In this document: in pieces, positions 1 through 8,721 of the stretch
How the letters are laid out: the number at the start of each line of letters is the position of its first letter
Position numbering within the stretch: position 1 is the stretch's first letter
DNA from: Myroides marinus
GTDB taxonomy: Bacteria; Bacteroidota; Bacteroidia; Flavobacteriales; Flavobacteriaceae
DNA: 64,000 nucleotides
Assembly: GCF_900109075.1 (NCBI RefSeq)
Contig: NZ_FNYS01000019.1
Span: 1-64,000 of the forward strand
Direction: 5' to 3'
Notes under the pieces: model-generated
Told to the model about the DNA's origin: nothing
Database searches by the model: none
What the model saw: the letters and a program-made list of their open reading frames with translations, nothing else
Position numbers and translations under genes: made by a program

Positions 1-1614
1 TACACTTATACCAATGAGAAGGATGTAGTTACTCAGATAGATGTAGTACAGTCAGTTATTGATAATAGTAAAACGATCTTTGAGGATAACTCTGTGATTA
101 AAGAGATTATCAAAGAGATAGAGAAAGAGGCCGCTCCTGGAACTGTAACGGTAGTTGAGAAAGACGGAGACTTTATCTTTAACTGGAAAGATGCAGACGG
201 AAAAGAGCATACTAAAGGTCTTATTGACTTAATTAAGGAGAACTCTACTGTGGCTAGTTTAGTACTTAAAGATACTGGAAATGCTAATGATGTTAAAGCA
301 GGGTTTGTCTTTAAAGATGGAAAAAATAACGCTGAAGTTGTGTTTGCAGAAACTTTAACTGAATTAGAAAAAGGTTATCGCACACATGATGTAAATGGAG
401 AGAAAGTTGATTTAAAAGAGTATTACTTTATTGACGAGACAAGAGAAAGAGATGATGTAATTATCAAGGTTTCTGAAACGATTATAGAGGAGTTTGACAA
501 ACTAGTGAAGTTTGATAATGTGAAGAATACTTTAAATCAGTTTATTTCTAGTGCTGCAGGTGATGTATCTGTAATCAAAGTAGGTGAGGATATCGTGATT
601 AAAGACAATAAGTCTAATGTAGAGGTTAACCTTACTAATGAAATCAGAGCCAAAGAGACTAAGACTACGCTAGAGGCGGTGAAGTATGATATGTATGTGT
701 ATATGGTGGAGGTTAATGGAGAGTTTCTAGAGGAGCATACGGATGTTAAGCGTGAGGGAGAAACTGCTTTAAGAGAATACCAGGCTACAAAGTATGTGTA
801 TACAAATGAGTTAGGGCAAGAGAAAGAGATAAAAGGGAGTGAGCTATTTGGAGCAACAGGCGGTGGATCAACAAGTCTAGAGACATTGACTACATTATCG
901 TTTGATGCAAAATATGGTGAAGATCTAAATACTGGACAAGTAGGAAGACCTGCTTTAGTGTACAAGGATGAGGAGAAGAACGTTTCGCCAATTTTTATTG
1001 ATCAAATCTTCCAATCGTCTGAAACATTAACGTCTCTAGAGGCTAATGCTGATACACGAGAGTTGATCTATATAGATGAAAATAAGAATAAACACTTTAT
1101 ATCATATGATGTATTAGTTCAACAACCTTGGTTTACAGGTCAGGATCAACAAGCGACTAAGAATAATCAGGATATCTATACTATGGGATGGGTAGGTATT
1201 GGTTATAAAGAGAAATCAGCTGCTCCTAATGAGAAACTACGTGTGAATGGTAGTATTACTGCTACGAATAGTTACTATGCGGATTATGTGTTCGAGAGCT
1301 ACTTTGACGGGTATTCTAGTTTAAAATACGATTATAAGTTTAATGATTTGAACTCTGTTGATAGTTATATCAAATCAAATAGACACTTGCCTGGTATTAC
1401 GCCAATTAGTGATCTAGAGAAAACGGAGACAGGGTATTCATTTAATGTTTCTGAGTTGTCAATTCAATTATTAGAAAAAACAGAAGAGTTATTCTTACAC
1501 GTGATTGATCAACAAAAAGAGCTTAATGCAAAAGATAGCGAGATTAAGGATCTTAAAAAGGATGTTAATGATCTTACTAAGCGCCTAGAGGCATTGGAAG
1601 CATTATTAAAGTAG
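1..1614 (+). CDS. Large repetitive surface/secreted protein, C-terminal part (5' end outside window)
   Basis: The reading frame is open from base 1, so the gene starts upstream; the GTG at 94 is only an internal codon. The visible 537 residues hold degenerate repeats built on a YxYTNExGxE-like motif (residues 1-6 and again near 262) alternating with acidic, Lys/Glu-rich stretches. The last 150 residues form a module common at the end of Bacteroidota tail-fibre-like or giant surface proteins: GIGYKEK then NEKLRVNGSITATNSYYADYVFE, a segment with HLPGI, then LLEKTEELFLHVIDQQKEL running into a terminal coiled coil. That module resembles the trimerising, S74-like ends of such proteins but shows no recognised catalytic residues. 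It is 26 bases upstream of the next gene, so likely co-transcribed. Exact function unknown; surface location is inferred from family resemblance. Confidence 0.75.
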   Translation, partial: YTYTNEKDVVTQIDVVQSVIDNSKTIFEDNSVIKEIIKEIEKEAAPGTVTVVEKDGDFIFNWKDADGKEHTKGLIDLIKENSTVASLVLKDTGNANDVKAGFVFKDGKNNAEVVFAETLTELEKGYRTHDVNGEKVDLKEYYFIDETRERDDVIIKVSETIIEEFDKLVKFDNVKNTLNQFISSAAGDVSVIKVGEDIVIKDNKSNVEVNLTNEIRAKETKTTLEAVKYDMYVYMVEVNGEFLEEHTDVKREGETALREYQATKYVYTNELGQEKEIKGSELFGATGGGSTSLETLTTLSFDAKYGEDLNTGQVGRPALVYKDEEKNVSPIFIDQIFQSSETLTSLEANADTRELIYIDENKNKHFISYDVLVQQPWFTGQDQQATKNNQDIYTMGWVGIGYKEKSAAPNEKLRVNGSITATNSYYADYVFESYFDGYSSLKYDYKFNDLNSVDSYIKSNRHLPGITPISDLEKTETGYSFNVSELSIQLLEKTEELFLHVIDQQKELNAKDSEIKDLKKDVNDLTKRLEALEALLK

Positions 1615-1640
1615 TTAAATATTAATCAAATACTATATTG

Positions 1641-4148
1641 ATGAATAATACAATATTAAATAAAGTATGGAATTGTTCTGCAGTCTTATGGTTTGTAGCT
1701 ATGTTTTTTAGCATAGCTACGGCTCTAGGGCAAGGAGGAATAAATACGACTAAGATAAAAGATGGTAGTGTGCCTAATAGTGAGGTAACTGCATCTAAAA
1801 CGGCTGTGTTAGAGTTAGAAAGTGTAAATAAGGGATTCTTATTACCTAGGCTTACAAACAGTCAAAGAAACGCAATCTCTATCGCTGATAAGGAAAGAGG
1901 AAATGGGTTAACTATTTACAATATTGACACGGACTGTGTGAATTACTGGAGTAAAAAGAGTAGTAGATGGTTGAGCTTATGTGGTACTCTGCCTCCTGCA
2001 ACAGTAGATATTGTGGATTGTACTAATATCTATTTAGAAACTGGATCTAATGTCAAAAAACTGAAGCAAGGTGAATATCTTAAGGATACTGATCTTCTGT
2101 ATATGACTGTGACAGTAAAGGAAGCAGGTACGTATAACATTAGTGCTAGAACTGATAACGGATATTCGTTTTCAAGATCAGGAACTTTTAATACTACAGG
2201 TGTTTTTACAATTTCTTTAGAAGGTATCGGAACTCCATTAGCTGCTAATGAAACGATAGGGGATTTAGTGAAGTTTACTATCAATGGTACGGAGAATACA
2301 GTATGTAATAGCTTTAGAATCTTAGTGGAGTCTTCTGCCTTAGACTTTACAATAGTAAGTCAAGATATAGAGGCGAGTTGGAAGGCATATATTGGTGTGC
2401 CACTTACAGCGGCTAAGAATACGATAAAGGTTAAGGTGAATGTGACGAATAAGGGATATTGGCAGATAGCGAGTGAGCCTTCTGTAGTTAATGGAATGTC
2501 TTTTAGTGGTTCGGGTGTGTTTAACAGTGCTGGAGAACACGAGATAGAATTAATAGGACAAGGGACGCCTAAGGCGCATACTCCAAGTAATCAACCAACG
2601 CAGTTTTCGTTTAAAACCAATTCTACTACAGGAGATAATCCTACCTTTAAATTAAAAGTACATGTCTTGCCAGTAGATTTTGAAATGGTATGTGATAATG
2701 CGGCTTATCCTGTAGAGTTTAGAGGAGAGTACAAACAAGATACAGAGATTAATAGAAACAATGCTATTCTATTACCTATAAAAGTAAAGGCTCCTGGAGT
2801 TGTACCAGAGATGACTTTAAATGGAAAGCTTATTGGAAATGGTATCAATGTAGATATAAAATATGTAGCTAAGGATGTTACACTAACATTTAATAGCGCT
2901 AGAAATGATATACAATATGTAGCTTTTTATCCTGAGAAGACTCAGATAATTCAAAAAGGAGTGACTTCTATTAAGTTTACTGGTATTACGCCTGCTTCTG
3001 CTAAATGGTGTGGGGATGTATTCCCTGAAATTAAGGTGGTAGAACAGTTAGTTCGATATAGTGTACAGTGTAGTAGTATAGTAGTAAATGGAAATTACTT
3101 AGTAAATACTGATATTAGTCAAAACAGTATTTCGCTAAAAATAAATGTAGATTATCCAGGTGCGTACTCTATTAGTACAAATACCTTAAACGAGGTGAGT
3201 TTCTCTGCTAGTGGAACTTTTGATAGAGCAGGTCAACACGTTGTAGAGTTAAAACCATCAGGTAATTACAAACAAGGTGGACGTCTAACTTATATGATCA
3301 GTACAGATAGTCAATCAGGAAACACTGTGTGTTCGACTACAGTTAATGTAGTTAATAGAGATATTGTAGTGTTGACTCTAGGTCATGTTAACTATGGAGC
3401 AAGCCCATCAGGTAATACATATGCGGGAAGTGCTATTCTAAATAGTGTGAAGAATTTTAGTCCTAATGGAATAGTAAATGTAAATAGTATAAGAGTATTA
3501 ACTACGGGATATCAAGGAGAACATTTGCGAAATTATATTATTAATAACAAGGTAGATATTATCCTTAATGTGATTGGTTATAATGCTAATCAGGCTACTC
3601 TTAGCGTGTTTGATTGGTTTGTGAAAACAGAAAAAGGAGTATTGATTATTAATGATGAAAATACAGTGCATACCTCTAGTAAACAATTTATAGAATCACT
3701 AACAGGTCAGAGTGTGGGTAGTGCAAGTGGTAAGTTTACAATGATTAATCCTGTGTTAAACTCAGCTAAAGATGAGTCTATTATAAAAGGACCATTTGGT
3801 GATCTAGAAGGCAAGTATATCGGTAATGATGCAACGAATGGTTGGTATTTTGATGGTGTGAGTAATAATTCTCAATTAACACCACTTATTGCTAGAAATG
3901 ATGGATCAGGTGCGATATGGGGACTAAAACATAAATCTTTAGGATTTGCATTCTTTGGAGATGGTGGATGGATAGTAGGAACGATGACTAATACTAATAC
4001 TAGTATTTGGCCATCTAAATACACAGCTGATGGTACGCCTATTGCGAAACCTTATGACAGAGGTTCTCAAGTGTATAACAGTGTACTATATGCTAACCTT
4101 ATGGCATGGGCTATAGAATATGTAAAAGTGAATAAACCAATTAAATAA
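1641..4148 (+). CDS. Secreted Ig-like repeat protein, paralogue A
   Basis: 835 residues from the ATG at 1641; a TTG just before it is unlikely to be the start. Residues 1-32 look like a signal peptide ending near ALGQ. Residues 50-115 hold the Bacteroidota surface-protein N-terminal module (LELESVNKGFLLPRL, then GLTIYNIDTDC and WLSLCG). Four Ig-like repeats of roughly 110-120 residues follow; several carry the pattern GxY, then NGxxFxxSGxF, then GTP. The last 260 residues form a separate alpha/beta-looking domain (starting VVLTLGHVNYGASPSG) with alternating hydrophobic strands and a DIILNVIGYN segment, perhaps Rossmann- or amidotransferase-like in fold but with no catalytic triad I can identify. 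It shares its architecture with the next gene. Function unknown; probably exported and cell-surface associated. Confidence 0.75.
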   Translation: MNNTILNKVWNCSAVLWFVAMFFSIATALGQGGINTTKIKDGSVPNSEVTASKTAVLELESVNKGFLLPRLTNSQRNAISIADKERGNGLTIYNIDTDCVNYWSKKSSRWLSLCGTLPPATVDIVDCTNIYLETGSNVKKLKQGEYLKDTDLLYMTVTVKEAGTYNISARTDNGYSFSRSGTFNTTGVFTISLEGIGTPLAANETIGDLVKFTINGTENTVCNSFRILVESSALDFTIVSQDIEASWKAYIGVPLTAAKNTIKVKVNVTNKGYWQIASEPSVVNGMSFSGSGVFNSAGEHEIELIGQGTPKAHTPSNQPTQFSFKTNSTTGDNPTFKLKVHVLPVDFEMVCDNAAYPVEFRGEYKQDTEINRNNAILLPIKVKAPGVVPEMTLNGKLIGNGINVDIKYVAKDVTLTFNSARNDIQYVAFYPEKTQIIQKGVTSIKFTGITPASAKWCGDVFPEIKVVEQLVRYSVQCSSIVVNGNYLVNTDISQNSISLKINVDYPGAYSISTNTLNEVSFSASGTFDRAGQHVVELKPSGNYKQGGRLTYMISTDSQSGNTVCSTTVNVVNRDIVVLTLGHVNYGASPSGNTYAGSAILNSVKNFSPNGIVNVNSIRVLTTGYQGEHLRNYIINNKVDIILNVIGYNANQATLSVFDWFVKTEKGVLIINDENTVHTSSKQFIESLTGQSVGSASGKFTMINPVLNSAKDESIIKGPFGDLEGKYIGNDATNGWYFDGVSNNSQLTPLIARNDGSGAIWGLKHKSLGFAFFGDGGWIVGTMTNTNTSIWPSKYTADGTPIAKPYDRGSQVYNSVLYANLMAWAIEYVKVNKPIK

Positions 4149-4157
4149 TAGAAAAAT

Positions 4158-4183
4158 AAGCTAGAGTGGTAACGCTCTAGCTT
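4158..4183 (+). terminator. Hairpin between the two paralogues
   Basis: A perfect 9-bp stem (aagctagag / ctctagctt) with an 8-base loop, but only a short broken T-run after it. It may be a weak terminator that lowers expression of the downstream paralogue, or an RNA-processing site within an operon. Confidence 0.5.
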
Positions 4184-4203
4184 GTTTCTAAAAAGAATTG
4201 TTT

Positions 4204-6924
4204 ATGATGAAAAGAAAAATATTTAAATATAGTTTGTGGTCTTTGCTTACTTGTCTACTATGGTTATTACCAGTTGTAGATATGTTAGCTCAGGAGAAAC
4301 AAACAGTTAAAGGGACACAGATATCTGATGGTACGGTGTTAACTAATACATTAAACCCTCTAGGCTTTAGTATTCTAGATTTGAGTTCTGCAGAAAGGGG
4401 ATTTGTATTACCACGATTAAGTACAGAGGAGCGCTCTGCCATACCTCTGAAGGATATAAAACCGGGATTAATGGTGTTTAATACCACTATTGATTGTGTT
4501 GAGTTTTTTAGTGCTACTCGTCAGTTGTGGTTAAGTTTATGTGGAGATGAAAATGAACCTGCAGAGGTAGAAATTACAAATGCTGGATGTTCAGGTATTG
4601 TAATAACGGGGAATTATGCTGAGAAGGTATTCTTACAACCTCGTGCTAATACAATCAATATTCAAGTGAATGTATCTGTGGCAGGATCTTATCAAATAGA
4701 AGCAGAAGCATTTCAGATGGGAACTAATAAGCGCAATGGGTATTCGTTTTATGCTAGTGGAGTTTTTCCATCTGCGGGGATTTATAATGTGGTCTTAAAA
4801 GGAAGTGGAACTCCAGAAAAGGGATATCCTAGAAATATTAATGGAGCACCATCAGTAGCTGGTGATGATATTAGATTTGTTTTAAATGGTGTGAGTTCAA
4901 CTTGTGTGGCAAGTAATTTTGTAAATCAAGTAGGACTTAAATATGACTTTACGATTAATCAGAGTTCTCAAAAAATTTATAAAGGAAATGATATAACAAA
5001 TAGAGAAGATCTGTTAACAGCTGAACTGACTAATATTACTTCGGCTGGTAAAGTAGAGGTTACAGGAGTACTAGAAAATGGAATGAAGTTTAAGGGGTCT
5101 AGATACTTGACAGAGAACGAGATTGTTACTAAAAAGGCTAGTTTAAAATTAGTTGCAGAGGGCAAGGCTAACATAGCTATGACTACTCCGATGAGTTTTA
5201 AGTCTAATTCATTTGTTGATTTTGGAAAAGGAGAAAAAGAGACAATAATCAAACACGACATTCGCGTTGAACTAGTAAATATTGATGCTCTGTGTAATAA
5301 TCCTTATTATACTTTTAAAGTTAATGGTGAGTGGGAAATGAACAAACCTTTTACTAATAATCACAGTATAGAATTACCTATAAGGGTGACAGCTCCAGGT
5401 AAGGGGATTTTTAAAGCTAGAACAGGAGATGTGGTGTTTACCTCAGATCTTGTAGATTTAAATTTTAATGCTCAGACTGATAATATGTCTTATGTTGTAC
5501 TAAGACCTGAGAAGAATACACCGAACCCGAAAGTGTATGGACAGCAAAAACTTATCGTAACTTTTGAGTCTAATTCAGGACGTGATTATGATATCAGTTA
5601 TCCGATAGAGAAAGTAAGCAAGGCACTGAATTGTCCAGAATACGTAGTGAACATCAAAGGAAAGGCAGAAGTTAATTTTACAGGTAGTAAACTATACTTC
5701 ACGAGTCATTTTATTTCTACTAGTACAAGTAAGAATTACTTCCCTCCTAAATTTGATGTATCTGTAGGAGTAAATAAAAGTAGAGTGAAACTAGTATTAA
5801 ATATTAATATTACTTCTGCAGGAGAGTACGATTTTACAACACAGGAGATCAATGGTATTAAATTCGTTGCAAAAGGGTATACTGATAAGACAGGTCAACA
5901 AGATATCATATTAGATGCAGAGGGGAAATCACTAGTAGATATGCCTACTCAAACATATAGATTGTATATGGATGGACAAACTACAGCCTTAACAGCACCA
6001 GTAGATTTTGTTTATCAGTCAATGAAGATGTATTCTATTGGTGGATCAGGAGGACAATCATGGCACCCAGGTGGAAATAAAGGAGCTTCTTGGGATGCAG
6101 GATCATCTTTAGTAAGAGCATTAGAAAACTTTGGTTGGGATGGTATAGTAAGGATAGATAAACTGGAAATTATAGGATTGTCTAACCCTCAAAGTAATGG
6201 TAGTGGACTTAATAATTATCGAGATATGACAAATGGCACTTTTGCTAATACTCTTAAAGAAGCTGATTTGGTATTTATAGGAGCTAATGATGGAAGTGGT
6301 TTTGGTAAGGATTTGAATAGTTTACAAAGCTTAGCAAATTATATCAAAGAGAAAAAAGGAGCTGTTGTTTATGGAGAGGATGGAAATAATGTCAATCAAA
6401 TGACGACATTAATTAAGTTAATTACCAATGAAAGTGTATCAGCTACAACAAAAGCAGGAGGAAGTGTAGAAAATAAGAGTGCAAATAGGGTTGTAGCAAC
6501 AACTTCTGAAGTTACTAAATTAATTTTAGGGGAAGCAGGTCAGCACTTCTACAAGTATGGAAATGTGACTCTGAACAATAAGTTATTAGGTCAAGGATAT
6601 AATGGAAGACAATTATTTACATTAGATCGATTACCTCAAGGATTCACAACAATTGCATATCTGAATAATACTTCATCTAATGCTAATACTAATGTATTTA
6701 GTTTTGTCCATAATGAATATGGGTTTGTAGGAGTAGGAGGTGCTGGTTTTATGGGTGGATATAGAAGTGGTTCATCTAGTAATACACACCCTGTACAATC
6801 TACTGGTTTTTTTACGCCTAGAACAACTAATTACGATGGAGGAGATGTTTATAATGCATGGTTCTTGCTAAACTTAGTACACTGGTCAATAGACTATGCA
6901 CAAGAACAAAAACACAATAAATAA
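4204..6924 (+). CDS. Secreted Ig-like repeat protein, paralogue B
   Basis: 906 residues from the first of two adjacent ATGs (4204 and 4207; the second is equally possible). A signal peptide runs to about MLAQ. The layout matches the upstream paralogue: an N-terminal module with LDLSSAERGFVLPRLS, GLMVFNTTIDC and WLSLCGD, four Ig-like repeats, and a C-terminal alpha/beta domain (starting near MYSIGGSGGQSWHPGG) with ADLVFIGANDGSGF and GAVVYGEDGN strands. That last domain is aligned in position with, but diverged from, the one in paralogue A, and contains a GGAGFMGGYRSG glycine-rich loop. The pair looks like an old tandem duplication. No known enzyme motif is evident. Surface or secreted role is inferred from the signal peptide and the adjacent repetitive adhesin-like gene. 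Confidence 0.75.
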   Translation: MMKRKIFKYSLWSLLTCLLWLLPVVDMLAQEKQTVKGTQISDGTVLTNTLNPLGFSILDLSSAERGFVLPRLSTEERSAIPLKDIKPGLMVFNTTIDCVEFFSATRQLWLSLCGDENEPAEVEITNAGCSGIVITGNYAEKVFLQPRANTINIQVNVSVAGSYQIEAEAFQMGTNKRNGYSFYASGVFPSAGIYNVVLKGSGTPEKGYPRNINGAPSVAGDDIRFVLNGVSSTCVASNFVNQVGLKYDFTINQSSQKIYKGNDITNREDLLTAELTNITSAGKVEVTGVLENGMKFKGSRYLTENEIVTKKASLKLVAEGKANIAMTTPMSFKSNSFVDFGKGEKETIIKHDIRVELVNIDALCNNPYYTFKVNGEWEMNKPFTNNHSIELPIRVTAPGKGIFKARTGDVVFTSDLVDLNFNAQTDNMSYVVLRPEKNTPNPKVYGQQKLIVTFESNSGRDYDISYPIEKVSKALNCPEYVVNIKGKAEVNFTGSKLYFTSHFISTSTSKNYFPPKFDVSVGVNKSRVKLVLNINITSAGEYDFTTQEINGIKFVAKGYTDKTGQQDIILDAEGKSLVDMPTQTYRLYMDGQTTALTAPVDFVYQSMKMYSIGGSGGQSWHPGGNKGASWDAGSSLVRALENFGWDGIVRIDKLEIIGLSNPQSNGSGLNNYRDMTNGTFANTLKEADLVFIGANDGSGFGKDLNSLQSLANYIKEKKGAVVYGEDGNNVNQMTTLIKLITNESVSATTKAGGSVENKSANRVVATTSEVTKLILGEAGQHFYKYGNVTLNNKLLGQGYNGRQLFTLDRLPQGFTTIAYLNNTSSNANTNVFSFVHNEYGFVGVGGAGFMGGYRSGSSSNTHPVQSTGFFTPRTTNYDGGDVYNAWFLLNLVHWSIDYAQEQKHNK

Positions 6925-6942
6925 AATAGACTTATAAGTATT

Positions 6943-6974
6943 AAAAGAGCTTCTGTGATGGAAGCTCTTTTTTT
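6943..6974 (+). terminator. Rho-independent terminator of the surface-protein operon
   Basis: Stem aaaagagcttc / gaagctctttt (11 bp) with a 7-base loop, followed directly by Ts. It lies 18 bases after the stop of paralogue B and is a strong intrinsic terminator. Confidence 0.85.
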
Positions 6975-7135
6975 GTAGTTAATTGTATACTAGTTTAATA
7001 TGTTTAATGATTATTGTGGGACAGTTACAGAATATGACGTTTCATTTTCTTAGATGTACATTGTTTAGAAGCTAGTCTTTGGTTAATCGTTCTACATTTT
7101 ACTCAATAAAGCAAGACTTTCACCCATTGGGTGTA

Positions 7136-7219
7136 GTTCGCATTTTATAAATTGCTATATTTACAAAACAAAATTAGCAAAGTGTAACGAACCCCCCTTT
7201 AATGATAAGGGGTTTTTTT
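7136..7219 (+). ncRNA. Structured leader or small RNA ending in a terminator, upstream of nagB
   Basis: The 344-base gap between the previous terminator and nagB holds nested pairings: gttcg (7136-7140) with cgaac (7188-7192), ttgcta (7152-7157) with tagcaa (7175-7180), then a C-run/G-run hairpin (about 7192-7214) followed by seven Ts. The terminator sits 100 bases before the nagB start with no gene in front of it, so it either ends a short independent RNA or acts as an attenuator in the nagB leader. A TATATTTA box (about 7154-7163) could instead be a promoter for a roughly 50-nt RNA. No known Rfam family was recognised. Confidence 0.35.
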
Positions 7220-7292
7220 GATTGCTATAATTTGTAGTGCTATCTCTTGGGGATTCTAATGTGAATTGATGATAGCACGAAAAAGGAGTTAT

Positions 7293-7322
7293 ATGACTAT
7301 TTTAGAGAAAGAAAGTAAATGA
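7293..7322 (+). promoter_or_regulatory. Possible nine-residue leader ORF overlapping the nagB start
   Basis: An ATG at 7293 preceded by a strong aaaaggag site opens a nine-codon frame (MTILEKESK) whose stop TGA overlaps the nagB ATG in an ATGA junction (7319-7322). The Shine-Dalgarno match is unusually good for this genome and faces the tiny frame rather than nagB. It may deliver ribosomes to nagB by translational coupling, or be chance. Confidence 0.3.
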
Positions 7323-8113
7323 ACGAACTATTTAAAATACAGGATCAAACTTATACAAGAAAGGATGCTGTAAAGGTGTATGAGCATAAGGATGCTGCAT
7401 CGGCTTATGTAGCTGATAGAATTGCCAAGATAATCAAGAATAAACAAAATATAGGACAGCGTGCTATTGTAGGATTAGCAACGGGGTCTACTCCCAAAGG
7501 AGTATATAAAGAGCTTATCCGTTTACATAAAGACGAAGGGTTGAGTTTTAAAAATGTAGTGACCTTTAACCTTGATGAGTATTACCCTATCCTTCCTGTG
7601 GATGATCAGAGTTATGTGTCGTTTATGAAAAACAACTTGTTTAATCATATTGATATTGATCACCAAAATGTTCATATTCCTGATGGGACTCTATCTTTAG
7701 AGGGGATTCAAGCTTATTGTGATTTGTATGAGCAGAAGATTATTGACTTCGGAGGTCTTGATATTCAGCTTTTAGGTATCGGGCGTACAGGGCATATTGG
7801 CTTTAATGAGCCAGGAGCAATGCTAGAGTCTAAGACTCGTCTGGTTACTTTAAACGATATTACTCGTGAGGACGCTAAGGATGACTTCGGAGGGAAAGAT
7901 AAAGTACCTACTCAGGCTATTACGATGGGGGTACAAACAATCACTCAGGCTAAAGAGGTTATCTTAATGGCTCTTAGCCAGCGCAAGGCTGAGATTATCC
8001 AGAAAGCTCTACAAGGGGACATTACAGCTGATATTCCTGCTACATTCTTACAGCGCTTAAATAATGTGGAGTATATCTTAGATAGTGAGGCTGCGTCTTT
8101 ATTGTCAAGATAG
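7319..8113 (+). CDS. nagB: Glucosamine-6-phosphate deaminase (stand-alone form)
   Basis: 264 residues. NagB converts glucosamine-6-phosphate to fructose-6-phosphate and ammonia in cytosolic amino-sugar catabolism. Visible motifs are the phosphate loop LATGSTPKG (residues 53-61), FNLDEY with D86-E87, and GIGRTGHIGFNEPG (153-166) with the catalytic-loop His159 and Glu164. Thr157 stands where E. coli NagB has Asp141; GRTGH is, as I recall, the usual form in the Bacteroidota lineage. In that lineage this domain is often fused to a LmbE/PIG-L-like second half (about 640 residues in all). Here the frame stops right at the domain boundary, giving a length close to the E. coli enzyme (266). No other amino-sugar gene is adjacent. 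The ATG overlaps a mini-ORF stop. Confidence 0.88.
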   Translation: MNELFKIQDQTYTRKDAVKVYEHKDAASAYVADRIAKIIKNKQNIGQRAIVGLATGSTPKGVYKELIRLHKDEGLSFKNVVTFNLDEYYPILPVDDQSYVSFMKNNLFNHIDIDHQNVHIPDGTLSLEGIQAYCDLYEQKIIDFGGLDIQLLGIGRTGHIGFNEPGAMLESKTRLVTLNDITREDAKDDFGGKDKVPTQAITMGVQTITQAKEVILMALSQRKAEIIQKALQGDITADIPATFLQRLNNVEYILDSEAASLLSR

Positions 8114-8327
8114 GTTTCTTTGTAGGGAATTGAAAACTGATATTCGGGAACAGAGGGCCGAGTGTTAAGAAAACGTCCTGTTGACATCTTTAATGATGGA
8201 GCCAAAAGGCGCGCGAGGGCTTTTGAAGGAAACAAAGAACTGGAATGCCTTCGGCGAGGAAATAGAAAAATAATTACTAATTACGGGGGCTATCAACTGA
8301 TTCACTGTAAACGATTAAAATATAGAT
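8114..8327. repeat. Intergenic stretch with a dispersed-repeat copy
   Basis: No gene is evident between nagB and its distant terminator. Bases 8176-8209 match, with a few substitutions and one indel, the reverse complement of 17671-17702 (shared cores gacat, aatgatgg and gccaaaag). A second shared block, ttcactg followed by acgatt, lies at 8301-8317 and near 17732-17748 but in a different relative order, which suggests a degenerate, rearranged interspersed repeat. Confidence 0.4.
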
Positions 8328-8358
8328 AAGCTGTTACTTTGGGGTAATGGCTTTTTTT
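8328..8358 (+). terminator. Terminator after nagB region
   Basis: Stem aagctgttac / gtaatggctt with a short loop, followed by seven Ts. It is one of four terminators in the window sharing the aagctgtta stem sequence. Confidence 0.75.
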
Positions 8359-8458
8359 GTTTAGGAAACTTAAGAATGGGATAATAATTATAAAAGATAT
8401 TTTAGGATATTAAAAGGCTAGGAAAAAGGGAAGTGCGTAAAAGTTGCTGATTGTTAAT

Positions 8459-8466
8459 TATATTTG
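8459..8466 (+). promoter_or_regulatory. Promoter -7 box for the toxin-antitoxin-like pair
   Basis: TATATTTG is an exact match to the Bacteroidota -7 consensus TAnnTTTG, 30 bases before the start of the 74-residue gene. No well-spaced -33 TTG was found. Confidence 0.5.
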
Positions 8467-8496
8467 TATCTTTAAATACATTAATAATGTAGTGAT

Positions 8497-8721
8497 ATGA
8501 AAGTAGTAGATATTAAAATTAAGGAATTGAACTCTATTCAGCGAGAAGCTTTTAGTAATGCTGTAAAGGAGAATCAGGAGTTGAATTTAAGTTATCGAGT
8601 TGTGGAAGATGATAATTTGGTAGAGATAGGTGTGGATGGAAAACGTACTGTACTTCGTCAATCTAGATTTAAGACAGTGAAGTTGAATATTGTTAATCGT
8701 ACATTTATATTAGGTAAATAA
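8497..8721 (+). CDS. Small protein, putative antitoxin partner of the zeta-like kinase
   Basis: 74 residues, highly charged, with no membrane segment or signal peptide. The N-terminal half is predicted helical (ELNSIQREAFSNAVKENQEL); the C-terminal half looks like beta strands ending FKTVKLNIVNRTFILGK. Its stop codon shares a base with the start of the next gene (TAATG), so the two are translationally coupled. A small acidic/charged protein directly ahead of a zeta-type kinase is the usual place for an antitoxin or its chaperone. I do not recognise the family; the role rests on context alone. Confidence 0.6.
   Translation: MKVVDIKIKELNSIQREAFSNAVKENQELNLSYRVVEDDNLVEIGVDGKRTVLRQSRFKTVKLNIVNRTFILGK

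Noticed and set aside
7945..8235. 96-residue minus-strand ORF across the nagB end
   Set aside because: It is antisense to nagB codons and runs into repeat-like DNA; no family resemblance.
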